Assembly: GCA_036873135.1 (NCBI GenBank)
Contig: JAPTYO010000009.1
Coordinates: forward strand, 42,734,756-42,798,755
Source of the DNA: Clarkia xantiana subsp. parviflora
Lineage: Eukaryota > Streptophyta > Magnoliopsida > Myrtales > Onagraceae
DNA length: 64,000 bases
Direction: 5' to 3'
Numbering within the stretch: the stretch's first letter is position 1; every line of letters begins with the position of its first letter. The notes under the pieces were generated by a model that worked only from the letters and a program-made list of their open reading frames with translations, was not told the origin of the DNA and did not search any database. The position numbers were made by a program, and so were the translations under genes. This document shows positions 34,534 to 45,923 of the stretch, piece by piece.

Positions 34534-35597
34534 ATGAGGAGTAAGAGGCCAGTACGTGTGGGAGTAGTTAATTCTGGGACCGGACCTTCGATTGCAAAAA
34601 GATCGGTTTTCTATGGTGTGGGGAAGTGTCCTCTAGTTGGAGGTAAGGGTGGTGATGTTAGGGTGCCATCTTCTTTCTGTATTGATGCCCCCCAATCGAA
34701 GGTCCGGGAGCCATCTTTTCCTTCTTCCTTGTTTGGTGAGTCCTTGAGCATCTGAGTTTCCTTAGTGTACATTGGTTTTTACTTTGTGCTTTGTTATAGG
34801 TAGACTTCGTCTTCCGCGTCTGAATCGGAAGGAGCTGTCTCGCCCACCTGTTGATGGAATTGTTGGGTCTGAGTGGGCGCCTTATTATGGGCGTGAAGCT
34901 CGTTTTGATAATCAATCTTCTTTGCAAACTCCTGAGGTTGGAGTTCGTGTTCTGCAGTCTGCTGTTCCTCCTGCCGATCGTGTGTCCCCGTCTAAATGGT
35001 CGGAGGCAACTTATGAATTGGCTCGTGATGTGTTGGCTCGCTATGCTCCTGTAATGTTGTTAACCGTGTTATCCTTTAGCATACTTCTTTTCCGTGCGTT
35101 ATCCGTCTTATCTTTTGTTTTTGCTGCAGGGTATGGCCGACCTTGTTAATTTATCTACCCTTGCTATTGACCTTGCTGAGGAGAGAAAGGTGTACGAGGA
35201 CATTTGTGTCTCCCTTAACTCCAGGCTTATTAGCTGTTTGGAGCATAGTCGCATCACCGATTTGAGGTGCCGAGACTTGGAGGGTCGCATTGCTCTTCTC
35301 AATGAAGAGGTTGAGGCCTTGAGACGAAGGTCTTATCATGATGAGGCACTCCGGGCTGCTGAGTTAGGCTCTCTGGAGGAAATGTTTCGTATGGAGGCGA
35401 AGGAGTGTGCCATTGTTGAGTATAAGGCTTCCTCCGCTTATCAGGCTGCTATCGACGTTCGCTGCTCTGTGGCGAAACGTATTTCTTTGAAGGAGATTCT
35501 CGAGCGTATTTACATGATTGCTCCTGACTTTCCTTTTTCTCGACTTGGTGATTTGTCAGACTTTGCTATTAAGCATATTGCGAAGATGAAGGAATAG
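34534..35597 (+). pseudogene. Element F antisense gene (aORF), C-terminal three exons
   Basis: Plus-strand exons are 34534-34735, 34800-35050 and 35130-35597, with introns GTGAGT...TTATAG (34736-34799) and GTAATG...TGCAG (35051-35129). Phases match: TTTG joins GTAGAC, and GCTCCT joins GGTATG. Exon 2 contains EVGVRVLQSAVPPADR, homologous to EVGVRVLHRSVPPGDR in D. Exon 3 is a coiled coil ending in IAPDFPFSRLGDLSDFAIKH before TAG. Here the two final exons are free of stops. The first exon is preceded by an in-frame TGA, and the N-terminal domain is absent. Function unknown. Low-scoring alternative: a retained cellular gene fragment, but homologous exons in C and D argue against this. Confidence 0.65.
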
Positions 35598-37213
35598 TAC
35601 CCCTATCTCTTGTGGTGGTCTCGTGAGTTTGTGACTTGAGGTTCTTCTCCTGGTGTCTTCTTACTATTGTTTTTGTTTGTGAGTTGTGGTTGTCTTTAGA
35701 GTTTGAAACTCCACCTTTCTTAGTGTTGCCATCTTTGTTTGATACACTTATCTTTACTCGTTGTATACATGGTAGTGTGATTATATCTCTTCTTGTGATA
35801 TCCTCCTGTGCCTTGCGTATGGCTCTTTGGTTATGGACTCTTTCTTTGGTGTGTTTCCTTTACTTATCCTTCTTTCGTGTTTTCCATCATACCATACCTG
35901 CTATTTCATCAAGAAAAAACATTATGTGTTCTTCATATAACTTTACTTTGAGATTACTTTCTCATGGGATCCGTCTCAATAATGGTGTAATGTTCTCTTT
36001 TGATACCCTTTAAATGGTATACATGGTACTGTTAGACCAAAGATACGCTCTTGGTGGGCGTGGAATCTGATCACGAGACAGGCTCTCGGAGGGCACTTTA
36101 CGTTTCACAGGATAGGCTCCTGGAGGGCGCAGGTTAAACCAAAGATACGCTCCTGGTTGGCGTCGAAAACTGTTCACGAGACAGGCTCTCGGAGGGCGCT
36201 TAACGTTTCACAGGATAGGCTCCTGGAGGGCACAGGTTAGACCAAAGATACGCTCCTGGTTGGCGTCGAAAACTATTCACGAGACAGGCTCTCGGAGGGC
36301 ACTTAACGTTTCACAGGATAGGCTCCTGGAGGGCACAGGTTAGACCAAAGATACGCTCCTGGTGGGCGTCGAAGCTGGTAGTTTGAAATCTACCTCAAGA
36401 TACGCTCTTGGGGGCGTCGAATCTGGTAGTGTTTTTTCTACCTCAAGATACGCTCTTGGTGGCTTCGAATCTGGTAGGTTGCAAATCTACCTCAAGATAC
36501 GCTCCTGGGGGCGTCGAAATTCGTAGTTTTTGGAAACCACTCTCAAGATACGCTCTTGGTGCGTCGAAGGTCGTAGTGTAATAACTACTCTCAAGATACG
36601 CTCTTGGGGGCGTCGAAGTTCGTAGTATGAACACTACTCTCAAGATACGCTCTTGGGGGCGTCGAAGTTCGTAGTTTTTGGAAACCACTCTCAAGATACG
36701 CTCTTGGGGGCGTCGAGGGTTGTAGTATGAATACTACTCTCAAGATACGCTCTTGGGGGCGTCGAAGGTCGTAGTATGAATACTACTCTCAAGATACGCT
36801 CTTGGGGGCGTCGAAGGTCGTAGTATGAATACTACTCTCAAGATACGCTCTTGGGGGCGTCGAGGGTCGTAGTATGAATACTACTCTCAAGATACGCTCT
36901 TGGGGGCGTCGAGACTGTTGTTGACTTGAAGTCATATCTGTGTAAGGATAACATCATGATTATATCATCACATTCATTGGAAAGTTCCTTTGAAAGAAAA
37001 CTTACTCTCTTAAGAGTGTTCATGTTTTCTGTACATGTGAGGTGCCTTGGGGGTTCAAGACACCCTTTGGAGGAAATCAAAGATGGTTGTAGAGTTGGAG
37101 GAACTTCGTGAGTTCTCGTTCTCAAAAGTTGTTTTTGAAAAACTTGTAAAGCTTGAATATGCAAAATGCTAAATATGAAACTAAGGATATGGTCTTTTGC
37201 TTGTGTTTTCTTC
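35598..37213 (-). repeat. Element F spacer with two tandem arrays between pol and the antisense gene
   Basis: From 36031 a 103-bp unit (GTTAGACCAAAGATACGCTC...) repeats about 3.3 times to about 36380. A 48-49-bp unit then repeats about eleven times to 36911. Each short unit holds CAAGATACGCTCTTG, a hairpin with 5-bp arms, and many hold GTAGTATGAATACTAC, another hairpin. The position matches the arrays in A, B and C. 35598-36030 and 36912-37213 show no gene. Confidence 0.85.
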
Positions 37214-40042
37214 TTAGACGTAGTACTTCTTTAGGTGCTCCCCACTGAAGGTGTTTGTGGAGATATACCCCTCCCCATCCTCGAGGCGGTAAGCATTTGC
37301 GTAGGGAACCGACTCTATCTTGTATGGTCCTTCCCACTTTGGGGATAATTTTCTGACTTGGTCTAAGTGTGAGAACTCGTTCTTTCTGAGCACCAGTTCC
37401 CCTACGTGGAATTGCCTCTCCTTGACTTGGCGGTTGTAATATCTTGCTGATACGAGGCGCATTCGTGCCTGTGCTTCTTCTGAATTCCATCTTTTATCCT
37501 CCACCATGTCTAAGTCTAAAAGCCTTGCTTTGTTGTTCTCATGCTCTTCAAAATACGTGGTCCTTAGGGATGATACAGCCATTTCTGCTGGCGCTACCGC
37601 TTCGGTCCCGTACACTAGGCCAAATGGCGTTTCTCCTGTGGATATCTTTGGTGTTGTCCGCACTGCCCATAGAACATTTTCCAGCTCATCTACCCAACTT
37701 CCCTTGGTAGCGTGGAGTCGTTTCTTTAGGCCATCTAGCACTATTTTGTTTGCCGACTCTACCTGTCCGTTTGTCTGAGGGTGCTTTACTGATGCGAAAC
37801 GGTGGTCTATATTCAGTCTTTCGCAATACCACTGCAGTTTCTTGCTCTTGAACTGTGGGCCATTGTCACTTATTATTGCTTTTGGCACCCCGTACCTCGA
37901 GACAATGTGAGATTGAATGAAGTTGACGACTTGATCGTCTGTTGTCTTCCCCATTGCCTTTGCTTCTATCCACTTGGAGAAGTAGTCTATTGCTACGATT
38001 ATGCAAGTGTTCTGACCTTTTGTTCTTGGTAGGGGGCCTATCAGATCAATCCCCCATTGTGCGAATGGCCAGGCTCCCGAGATGGAGCTTAGCTTTGCTG
38101 CTGGGGCTGTTATGTTTCTAGAGTACCTTTGGCAGTGATCACATTTTTGTACCAAGTCTGCTACTTCTTTGCTCATTGATGGCCAATAGTATCCTAGGTT
38201 GTAAACCTTTCGGCTTATTGACCGTGCTCCCTCATGGCACCCCGCATCTCCCTCATGGAGTTCTGCAAGCACTCTCTCTGTTTCTGGGTATGTTATGCAT
38301 TTGAGGAAAGGTGTGGAGTACCCTTTCTTGTAGAGTTCATTGTCCATCACTGCGTAATTCCTAGCCATCCTTTCAATCTTGACTGCCTCCACCTTATCCT
38401 TTGGGAGCTTTCCTTCCATGATGTATTGACGCATTGGGGTCATCCAGGCTTCTGCTTCGTCTATTACTAGAACCTCCATTTGTTCTATCACTGATTGCAT
38501 TCTTTGTTCTACAAAGTGAACCTCTTTGCCTGCTTCTACCCCTAGGGCTAGTTACTTAAAGCGTCTGCCTCTTGGTTTTGTTCTCTTGGGACCGACTCAA
38601 TGTCGAAGCTTTGGAAGCTCTTTATTAGGTCCCTGGCTTGCTGCAAGTATTTCTGCATGTTTTCGGACTTTGCAGTGTAGATTACTTTCACTTGATTGAC
38701 AACTAGTTGAGAATCACACTTGACTCTTAGATGCTTTGCCCCTACTCCTTTGGCTATTCTTAGGCCAGTTATTAGTGCTTCATACTCAGCCTCATTGTTT
38801 GTTGCCTTAAAGGTGAGTGCCATGGCATAACGCATAGGTGTATCGCTGTTTGGTGGGTATAATAAGAGGCCTGCACCTGAACCTCCTCCATTGGATGACC
38901 CATCAGTATGCATCTCCCATAATTCTTCTGGTTATTTCTCCTGACTACTACTTGCCTCGCATGTAGTTTTGACTTCTCCCAAGTCTTCGTCTGGATTAAT
39001 TCCGGTGAATTCAGCAATAAAATCTGCTAGAGCCTGACCCTTTATAGCTGTTCTTGGGGCAAAATGAATGCGAAACTCACTTAGCTCAATTGCCCATTTG
39101 GTCAGTCTTCCCGATGTGTCTGGTCTTTGGAGGACTGTTTCAATGGTTGGTCTGTGAGGACTGTTACTTCATGCCCATGAAAATACGGTCTCAACTTTCT
39201 TGCTGATATAATCAGTGCATAGAGGTACTTTTCTATTGGCAAGTAGTTGATCTCATACTTTGCCAATGTTTTGCTTACGAAATATACCGGCAATTGTGCA
39301 GCGTTTTCTTCTTTAATTAGCACTGAGCTTACTGCCACGTTGCTCACGGAGATGTAGAGGTAGAGGGGCTCCCCTGGTGTAGGCTTTGCTAGGGGCGGGA
39401 GTGTCTTTAGATGTTGTTTGAGTTGCTGGAAGGCTTCCTCACATCTCGGTGTCCATTCGAATTTCTTGTTTGCCCTTAGTACCTCAAAGAAGGGTAATGC
39501 CTTGTCTCCTATTTTGGATAGGAATCTATTAAGGGCTGCTAATCTCCCGTTTAGTCGTTGAATCTCTTTGTGCTTCGTAGGTGACTGCATTTCTTCAATT
39601 GCTTGAAGTTTTTCGGGGTTTACCTCTATGCCTCGCTGGCTTACCATGAAGCCTAAAAATTTCCCTGATTGCACCCCAAATGCGCATTTTTTCGGGTTTA
39701 GACGGACTTGGTATTGCCTCATCCTCACAAATGTTGAGCGAAGGTTCTCCACATGGTCCTTCTTCTCTTTGGATTTGACTATCATATCGTCCACATACGC
39801 CTCCATTGTCTTCCCTATCATGTCCCCAAAGATTTTGTTGACCATTCTTTGGTATGTCGCTCCAGCGTTTATGAGTCCGAAAGGCATCACCGTGTAATGG
39901 TATATCTCGCTATCAGCATAGAATGCTGTGTGAGGGGCGTCCTTAGGGGCCATTTTTATCTGGTTGTATCCTGAGTATGCATCCATGAAGCTCATTAATT
40001 GGTGACCTGATGTTGCATCCACTAATTGATCTATTCTTGGTA
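37214..40042 (-). pseudogene. Element F pol, 3' part: RT, dual RNase H, integrase (broken)
   Basis: Continues the RT cut by G. On the minus strand RT shows DAYSGYNQIKMA and YVDD (39797-39786), then gypsy RNase H (PVYFVSKTLAKYEINYL, VTVLTDQPLKQ), second RNase H (MHTDGSSNGGGSGAGLL, NNEAEYEALITGL) and integrase (CHEGARS, CDHCQRY, GIDLIGPLP, SDNGPQF, GQVESANK, SPKWEGPYKIES). Breaks are a 1-nt loss near 39150, TAA at 38934-38932 and a 1-nt loss near 38553. The integrase reading frame from 38500 to the stop at 37214 is intact, at least 428 codons. Confidence 0.92.
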
Positions 40043-40047
40043 GTGGG

Positions 40048-42020
40048 TGTCGGACCTAAAAATCCGACCTATGGCGAATTACGTTTTGAAAACGTGGATT
40101 TTGAAAAGAGTCGCCACTAGTTAATTGTTAGGCTAACTAGAATCCTAAATTTACCTAAGCGAGTAACGAATTAAACACCTAGGTATAAAATCGGTCTACG
40201 ACAAGAAATTCGAGTTCGGGGGTTCTATTACGAATTAAAACACATGGAATTAATCACGCCCTTTCGGTACTCAATTCACTTAATAATTTGCCAACTAAAT
40301 TTTGTACTTTACACAATATTAGAAAATAAAACCAAATTCATGTTTACTACAACAACAGAGGGCATTACGTTAATATATCACATGTAATTCAATCAAACAT
40401 GGACCATGTGAATTAATAAACAATGAAGCTAATCCATTAAGTTAAAGTAGTAAGCACAAAGCAACACCTATGGCTAAAAATCGGTCATGCAAATTTTCCA
40501 AATAAACAAATTAATCAAACAAATCCCAATATGTGAGGCATTAAACTAATTAATTAAACAAGTCTACTATATGCATGGATATCTGTCAAACTAGTTTATT
40601 AATGTACGAAAAATCACCATGGAATCACACTTTCGAGGATGGAAATAACCAATCTGATCGAGCATGTTACCTGCAGTTTCGACTGTGAATTTTTGAAGCA
40701 CACAAGTGGAATTAGGACCAAGACCGACAGAGTGTGATGACACATGGAACCACCACGGATCCGTGATGAGGAGATGTTGTTGGCTAGAGGCGGTGACGTC
40801 TGGACGGAAGAGCAAGGGCGCGATGACTGGACCTGGTTGGATGAGTAAGGCTGCTGTCGAAGAAGGAGGCTGGTGGATGACCGTGGTGGACGAAGCGGCG
40901 ACAAATGGAAGCTCCGACAGGGCTGTCGAGTGATGAAAGGAACTCGGTCGGGCGTCTCTGGGATTGATTGGAGAAGGCAAACGACGAACTGAACAATGGA
41001 GGTGATGGGCTAGGCGAGGCCCTCGCCACGAGGGACAAGTGGACAGACGGTGGCCGGTAAAAAAATAATTGCAGATCTCTGGTGGAGGAGCGATGTCCGA
41101 TGAATGGATCGAGGGAGGGCAACTCGGATCGGGTCGACACGGCGGTAGTGAATGAATGAGTATGAACACGGGAAAGCCAAGATATTCTTGAATCATAAGG
41201 CAATCTTGGAATTGGATATGGCCACGGTGAGAGTGTACGGAGGATGGAGTCCCTTTGTAGAGGAAGAAGGCTAAACTGTACATATAACATATAATAATAA
41301 TAATAATAATAATGTGTAAACAAAAGTAAAAGCCAGAATGAACAACCAACAATCGAAGGGATTTGCTAGGATCCTTTGAAAGTATCCATGCTTTAAATTT
41401 ATTTTTGCAAATATTTTATTTATAATTTTACCCAAAAATTTGTAAAGTTAAACTGAATAATCACAATCGTTATAAAGTGAATTTTAAGATTTTTTTTTGA
41501 ATTTAAATGTTAAGGTTTACATTGTAGAAAATAAAAATAACAGTTTTTAGAAAAAACACAAAAAAAAAATATTCGGAGGCAAAAATAAAAATGAAATAAT
41601 TACTAATAAGAGACATAGTATAATGCTCTTAAAATTGAAGAATTAAACTATAAATAAAATAATTTCTAAAAAAAAATAATGCATGAAAGCACCAATACTT
41701 TAAAATGATGTTAGACAAATCGACAATTGAACGAAGCTTCCCTATATTTATTTATTTCATCTTTTTCCTCCACACACCCCCCCCCCCCCCCCTTTACAAT
41801 GTAAATCAACTCTATTTATAATACCTAATTACTATTCTAACTAGGAAATAAATAAATATTCTCTGCAATGAATACAAATAACTATCCTAATTTAAGCCAG
41901 TCCTATCTTTGGCAACTTCGCGACCTTCCATATTTAAATACTTCCTTTTTTAAACGCGTTACACATAACATTTTTGACATGTTACGTATGTGTCGCGCGT
42001 ACCAAAATTAGGTGTTTACA
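40048..42020 (-). repeat. Element G 3' LTR (left copy)
   Basis: Read on minus it starts TGTAAACACC and ends GGTCCGACA. Minus-strand TATA box TATAAATA at 41822-41815. A GC-rich block (about 40700-41200) sits in AT-rich DNA, and an (ATT)n microsatellite is at about 41288-41312. A 253-codon open frame (41352-40591) is probably fortuitous. Confidence 0.95.
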
Positions 42021-42036
42021 GCTTGCCCCTCTTTGG
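42021..42036 (-). other. Element G polypurine tract
   Basis: Minus-strand CCAAAGAGGGGCAAGC directly before the 3' LTR. Confidence 0.75.
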
Positions 42037-45000
42037 ACGGACTCCCGTAGAATGCATTCGAGGGGGTTTGTCCAAAGACGAGTAAACACTAATTTTGGCT
42101 AGGAAGAATATCTTCTTCCGGGTCTTCAAGTCTCCAAGGCGGCCTTTGGCTTTATTGATGGTGCGAAAAAGTAGAACCTCTGTTGGCGATGCCCCTGTTG
42201 GCGGTGCCTCCATTGGTAGTGCAGAATGTAAAGCCTCCAGTGGCGTGCGGGAAAGTAAAGCCTCCAGTGGCGTGCAGAAAAGTAAAGCCTCCAGTGGCGT
42301 GCGGAAAAAGTAAAGCCTCGGTCGGCGGTGCCCCTGTTGGCGGTGCCTTCGTTGGCGGTGCAGAAAATAAAGCCTCCAGTGGCGTGCGAAAAAGTAAAAT
42401 CTTGATCGATGATGCCTCTAGTGGCGAGCGACAAGAAAAAGCCTCCAGTGGCGTGCAATAAAGTAAAACCTTTGGTGATGATTGGTAACAGAAGACATCT
42501 ACGTCAGACAGTACCAACAACCTCTGGTGACGCCTCTAGTGGCGAGTGGTAACGGAAAAACCTCTACGTCAGACCGTACCTGAAAACCTCCGGTGATATC
42601 TCTGGTGGCGAAAGACCTCTACGTCAGACCGTACCGGAGAACCTTTGGTGATGCCTCTAGTGGCGAGTGGTAACGGAAGACCTCTACATCAGACCGTACT
42701 GGAAAAACCTCTGGCGATATCTCTGGTGGCGGAAGTCCTCTACGTCAGACCGTACCGGAGACCCTTTGGCGATGCCTCTAGCGGCGTGTGGTAGAAGAGC
42801 CTCTAGTGGAGTCCGTTGGAGAAGTGCCTCTAGAGGCATGACTTGCGAAGGCTGAATACTAAGTCTTCGTTCGTCGGGGTTGACTCTCAAAAAGCTGGAA
42901 AACTTCAGATCCTGATTGTCGGTTGTGACTTGTAGGAACAGACTGTAACAGTCCTACTCATCCTTGGAATGCGACCTGCGAGAGCAGACTGTAACCGTCT
43001 CGCTTGCCGTGAAGTTGACTCTGGAAGACGCTGCTTGCACATGAGTGTTTGCCCCTAATTTTTGCCTAAATTGTGCATGGCGCGACAACTTAGCGGGATC
43101 TTTCTCTTTTTTCTTTTTTCTTTTTTCTTTTTTTTTTTTCTTTTTTCTTTTTTCCTCTTCTCTCTTTTTTTGTTTTTGAGAATTTCTCTTTTCCTCTCCT
43201 TTTGCCACGGCCGATTGAGAAATTTCCGACCGTGCCCCTCGTTTTTTTTTTATTTGCTCTCCTTTTGCCATGATTGCAATTTGTGAACTTGCAACCATGC
43301 CTCTCATTTCCTGATTTTGCCTAGGCCGCCCTTTCGGGTTTTCAACCTAGCGGAAGCACTCTTTATTTGGTAGCCATTTTCGGGTTGACTGTGGCCTGTT
43401 CTTTATTCTCGCCTCGATGCGGGAGTATTTGTAACCGTTTGAGGGTGGTTGTGACCCTTTTCTCACCGTCTTCAATGTTGCGGGAACTCTTTTGATTGTA
43501 GCCATTTGGTGGGTGGCTGTCGCCCTTCATTCCTCGTCTCTGATCCGGAAAACACTCTTTGTACGTAGCCATTTTGAGGGTGATTGTGGCCCTTTCACTT
43601 AATACCCGCCATCAATGTTTCGGGATCGCTCTTTTGACTGTAGCCGTTTGAGGGACAACTGTGACCCTTTCTTTTATTTCCCCGCCCTCACCGGGTTCGC
43701 GAGATCACTCTTTTTGTGTAGCCATTTTAAGGGTGGTTGTAGCCCTTTTTATTCTCCCGCCCTCACAGGGTTCGCGGGGTCACTTTTTTATTTGTAGCCG
43801 TTTGGAGGGTGGCTGTGGCCCTTTCACCTATTTCCCGCTTTTGATGTTGCAGGAGCGCTCTTTATCTGTAGCCATTTGAAGGGTGGCTGTGGCCCTTTCT
43901 TTATAGCCGTTTTAGGGACGACTGAGACCCTTTTTATCTGTAGTTGATTTAGGGACAACTGTGACCCTTCTATTTTCCACTGCTCTCACAAAATTTACGT
44001 GAAAACTCCTTTTATTTTTCTGTAGCCGATTAAAGGGCGGCTGTGAACCTAAAGAAAATAATTGTTTGCTTCTTTTTTCTTTTTTTTTTTTGCTTTTTTT
44101 TTTGCTTGCTTTTTTTTTTTTGCTTCTTTTTTGGAAAAGAAAATTCAACAACAATTATGTACATGCCCCTAGTGGCAAATTGAAAAAACCTTCAAGAGAA
44201 CGACTCAGTTTAATTGAGTCTAAACGTCGGTCGTGTCGACGCCCTGGATGGACCCATGTCCAATGAATGACATAGCTAGTGATCTCTAATCTCGGCTTCT
44301 CAAGTCCCCCGGCTATTGCTCAATCTCGTCTGGGGATGCCCCATGGCTAGCACTTACCGGGTTACGCTCGTCGCATGCAGGATGAATGACCTTATTGACG
44401 AACACACATGGATGGTGTTGAGTTTGGCACAGTAGTCCGCAAATGGTAAATGCATAGATATCGTCTGAGGTATCTGGGATAAGCTTGCGGCGAGCAAAGG
44501 ACCGCGCACGAGATGTACTCTTCAGGGGCTTTGATTTGGATGATTATCCGAGCTGCACAATGAGTAAGGAAATAACTCAAATTTCGGGGATAAAAATGAT
44601 CACAACTTTTCTTACCTGGGTGTGGGATTTTTCTAGTGGGAAATGTGCTCGCTATGCGACTGGACCTGCTGCATGTCCTGATTTTTCCGCTCCATCTAGA
44701 AAACACAACTTGTATACGATCACCTGCCGGAAAGTAAATGCCCCTGGACCTCTGATGGAAGGTACTAACAATAATCTTTTCTTTGCTTGACATCTAAATT
44801 CTTCACGAGACTCTCGATGATCTCTTGATATTTTGCCATCTCCGGACATGACCGATCTCAATAGGAGATGCCCCTTGGTTACCACCGACCGTTTTAGACC
44901 TTACCGTAAAACAGATGTACAGCTTGGTTCGGGGATACGCATGAATTCCACATACGGTGGGTGGAATTTTGACATGTAAGTTCTTTGGAGCAGTCACATT

Positions 45001-45902
45001 TCACGTGGTTGCGACCTCGTCGAAGTGGTCGTCTGATCTGCAAAAAGAGTAGGGACACTCAAATCTCAAGGAAAAATCAAGTACAATTCATCGTACCTGA
45101 GCGTTTGGATATCCTGAGTGTGCAATTTGTGCTTTGTGCAACTGGATGGTTGCACGTTTATGTTGCCCCATTTGGCCGACACAACTTGTATGTGCGGGAT
45201 ACCTTATCCAATGATACAACTTACAACCGGTTTACCTGAAAGGCATATATGAAATATATGTACAAGATGAAAAATCCAGGTGAAGTTTTTTTTTTTTTTT
45301 GAGAATAAAAAAATCAATGCATCTAGTTGCTCAAAATTAAAAAAAAAGATAATCAAGTGAAATTTTTTTTTTTTTTTTTTTTTTTAAAGAATGCAAGAAG
45401 ATGAATGCATGAGAATAAAGATTACACAGTTAAAAAAAAACTTACAGTTTTCCTGACAACTCTTTTTTTACAACAACAAAAAAACACGGATAAAACACAA
45501 CACGTTAGGGGGTAAAAAATGTGTGGCTTTGCTCTACAAGGTAGATTCCACTGATAGGTTCCCGACAAGGTGGTTTCCTCACCCCATCACAGGGATCATA
45601 AGACCTTCACAAGCGAGTGGAGTTGTTCTGAGTCGTTCCGGCGGCTCGGCCGCGCGGTCGTACCCTTACTAACTCTCCGGGGTTCCTAGTTGCCCTGGGA
45701 TTTAGGTATTTTGGATATTACACTAAAGTGGGTGTGTGCGAGTTCAAACAATGCCACAAAAAAATTAGTTTAAATTCTACACTTTGTACCTGTAAAAAAG
45801 AAAAACAAAGTTAGATTAATCAAGAGAAAAAAAGAATTAAATTAAATTAAAAAAAAAACATGGCAAATAAGCGAATATAATGAGCCCGAACACTCTAAAA
45901 TA
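42037..45902 (-). other. Element G internal region, non-coding and repeat-rich
   Basis: Four zones can be seen. At 42170-42850, units with CCTCCAGTGGCGTGCG and ACCTCTACGTCAGACCGTACC repeat many times. At 43095-43170 and 44070-44130 there are T/C-rich runs. At 43370-44050, units of about 90-110 bp carry TGTAGCCGTTTGAGGG and GGCTGTGGCCC. At 44160-45240 the DNA is single-copy in look but has no frame with recognisable domains. Poly(T)/poly(A) runs fill 45270-45480. No gag, protease or pol motif is seen on either strand. Confidence 0.75.
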
Positions 45903-45920
45903 TCCCCAGCAGAGTCGCCA
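45903..45920 (-). other. Element G primer binding site (tRNA-Arg-like)
   Basis: Minus-strand TGGCGACTCTGCTGGGGA, three bases inside the 5' LTR. It matches the 3' end of plant tRNA-Arg (ACG type) at 16 of 18 positions from memory. Ogre elements are known to use tRNA-Arg. Confidence 0.75.
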
Positions 45921-45923
45921 AAT

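Noticed and set aside
42954..43307. Lys/Glu-rich minus-strand frame in element G
   Set aside because: It is the complement of a T/C-rich simple run and has no other support.
44392..45239. Candidate gag in element G
   Set aside because: No YxGxxDPxxH, LxxxA..W or zinc-knuckle pattern on either strand.
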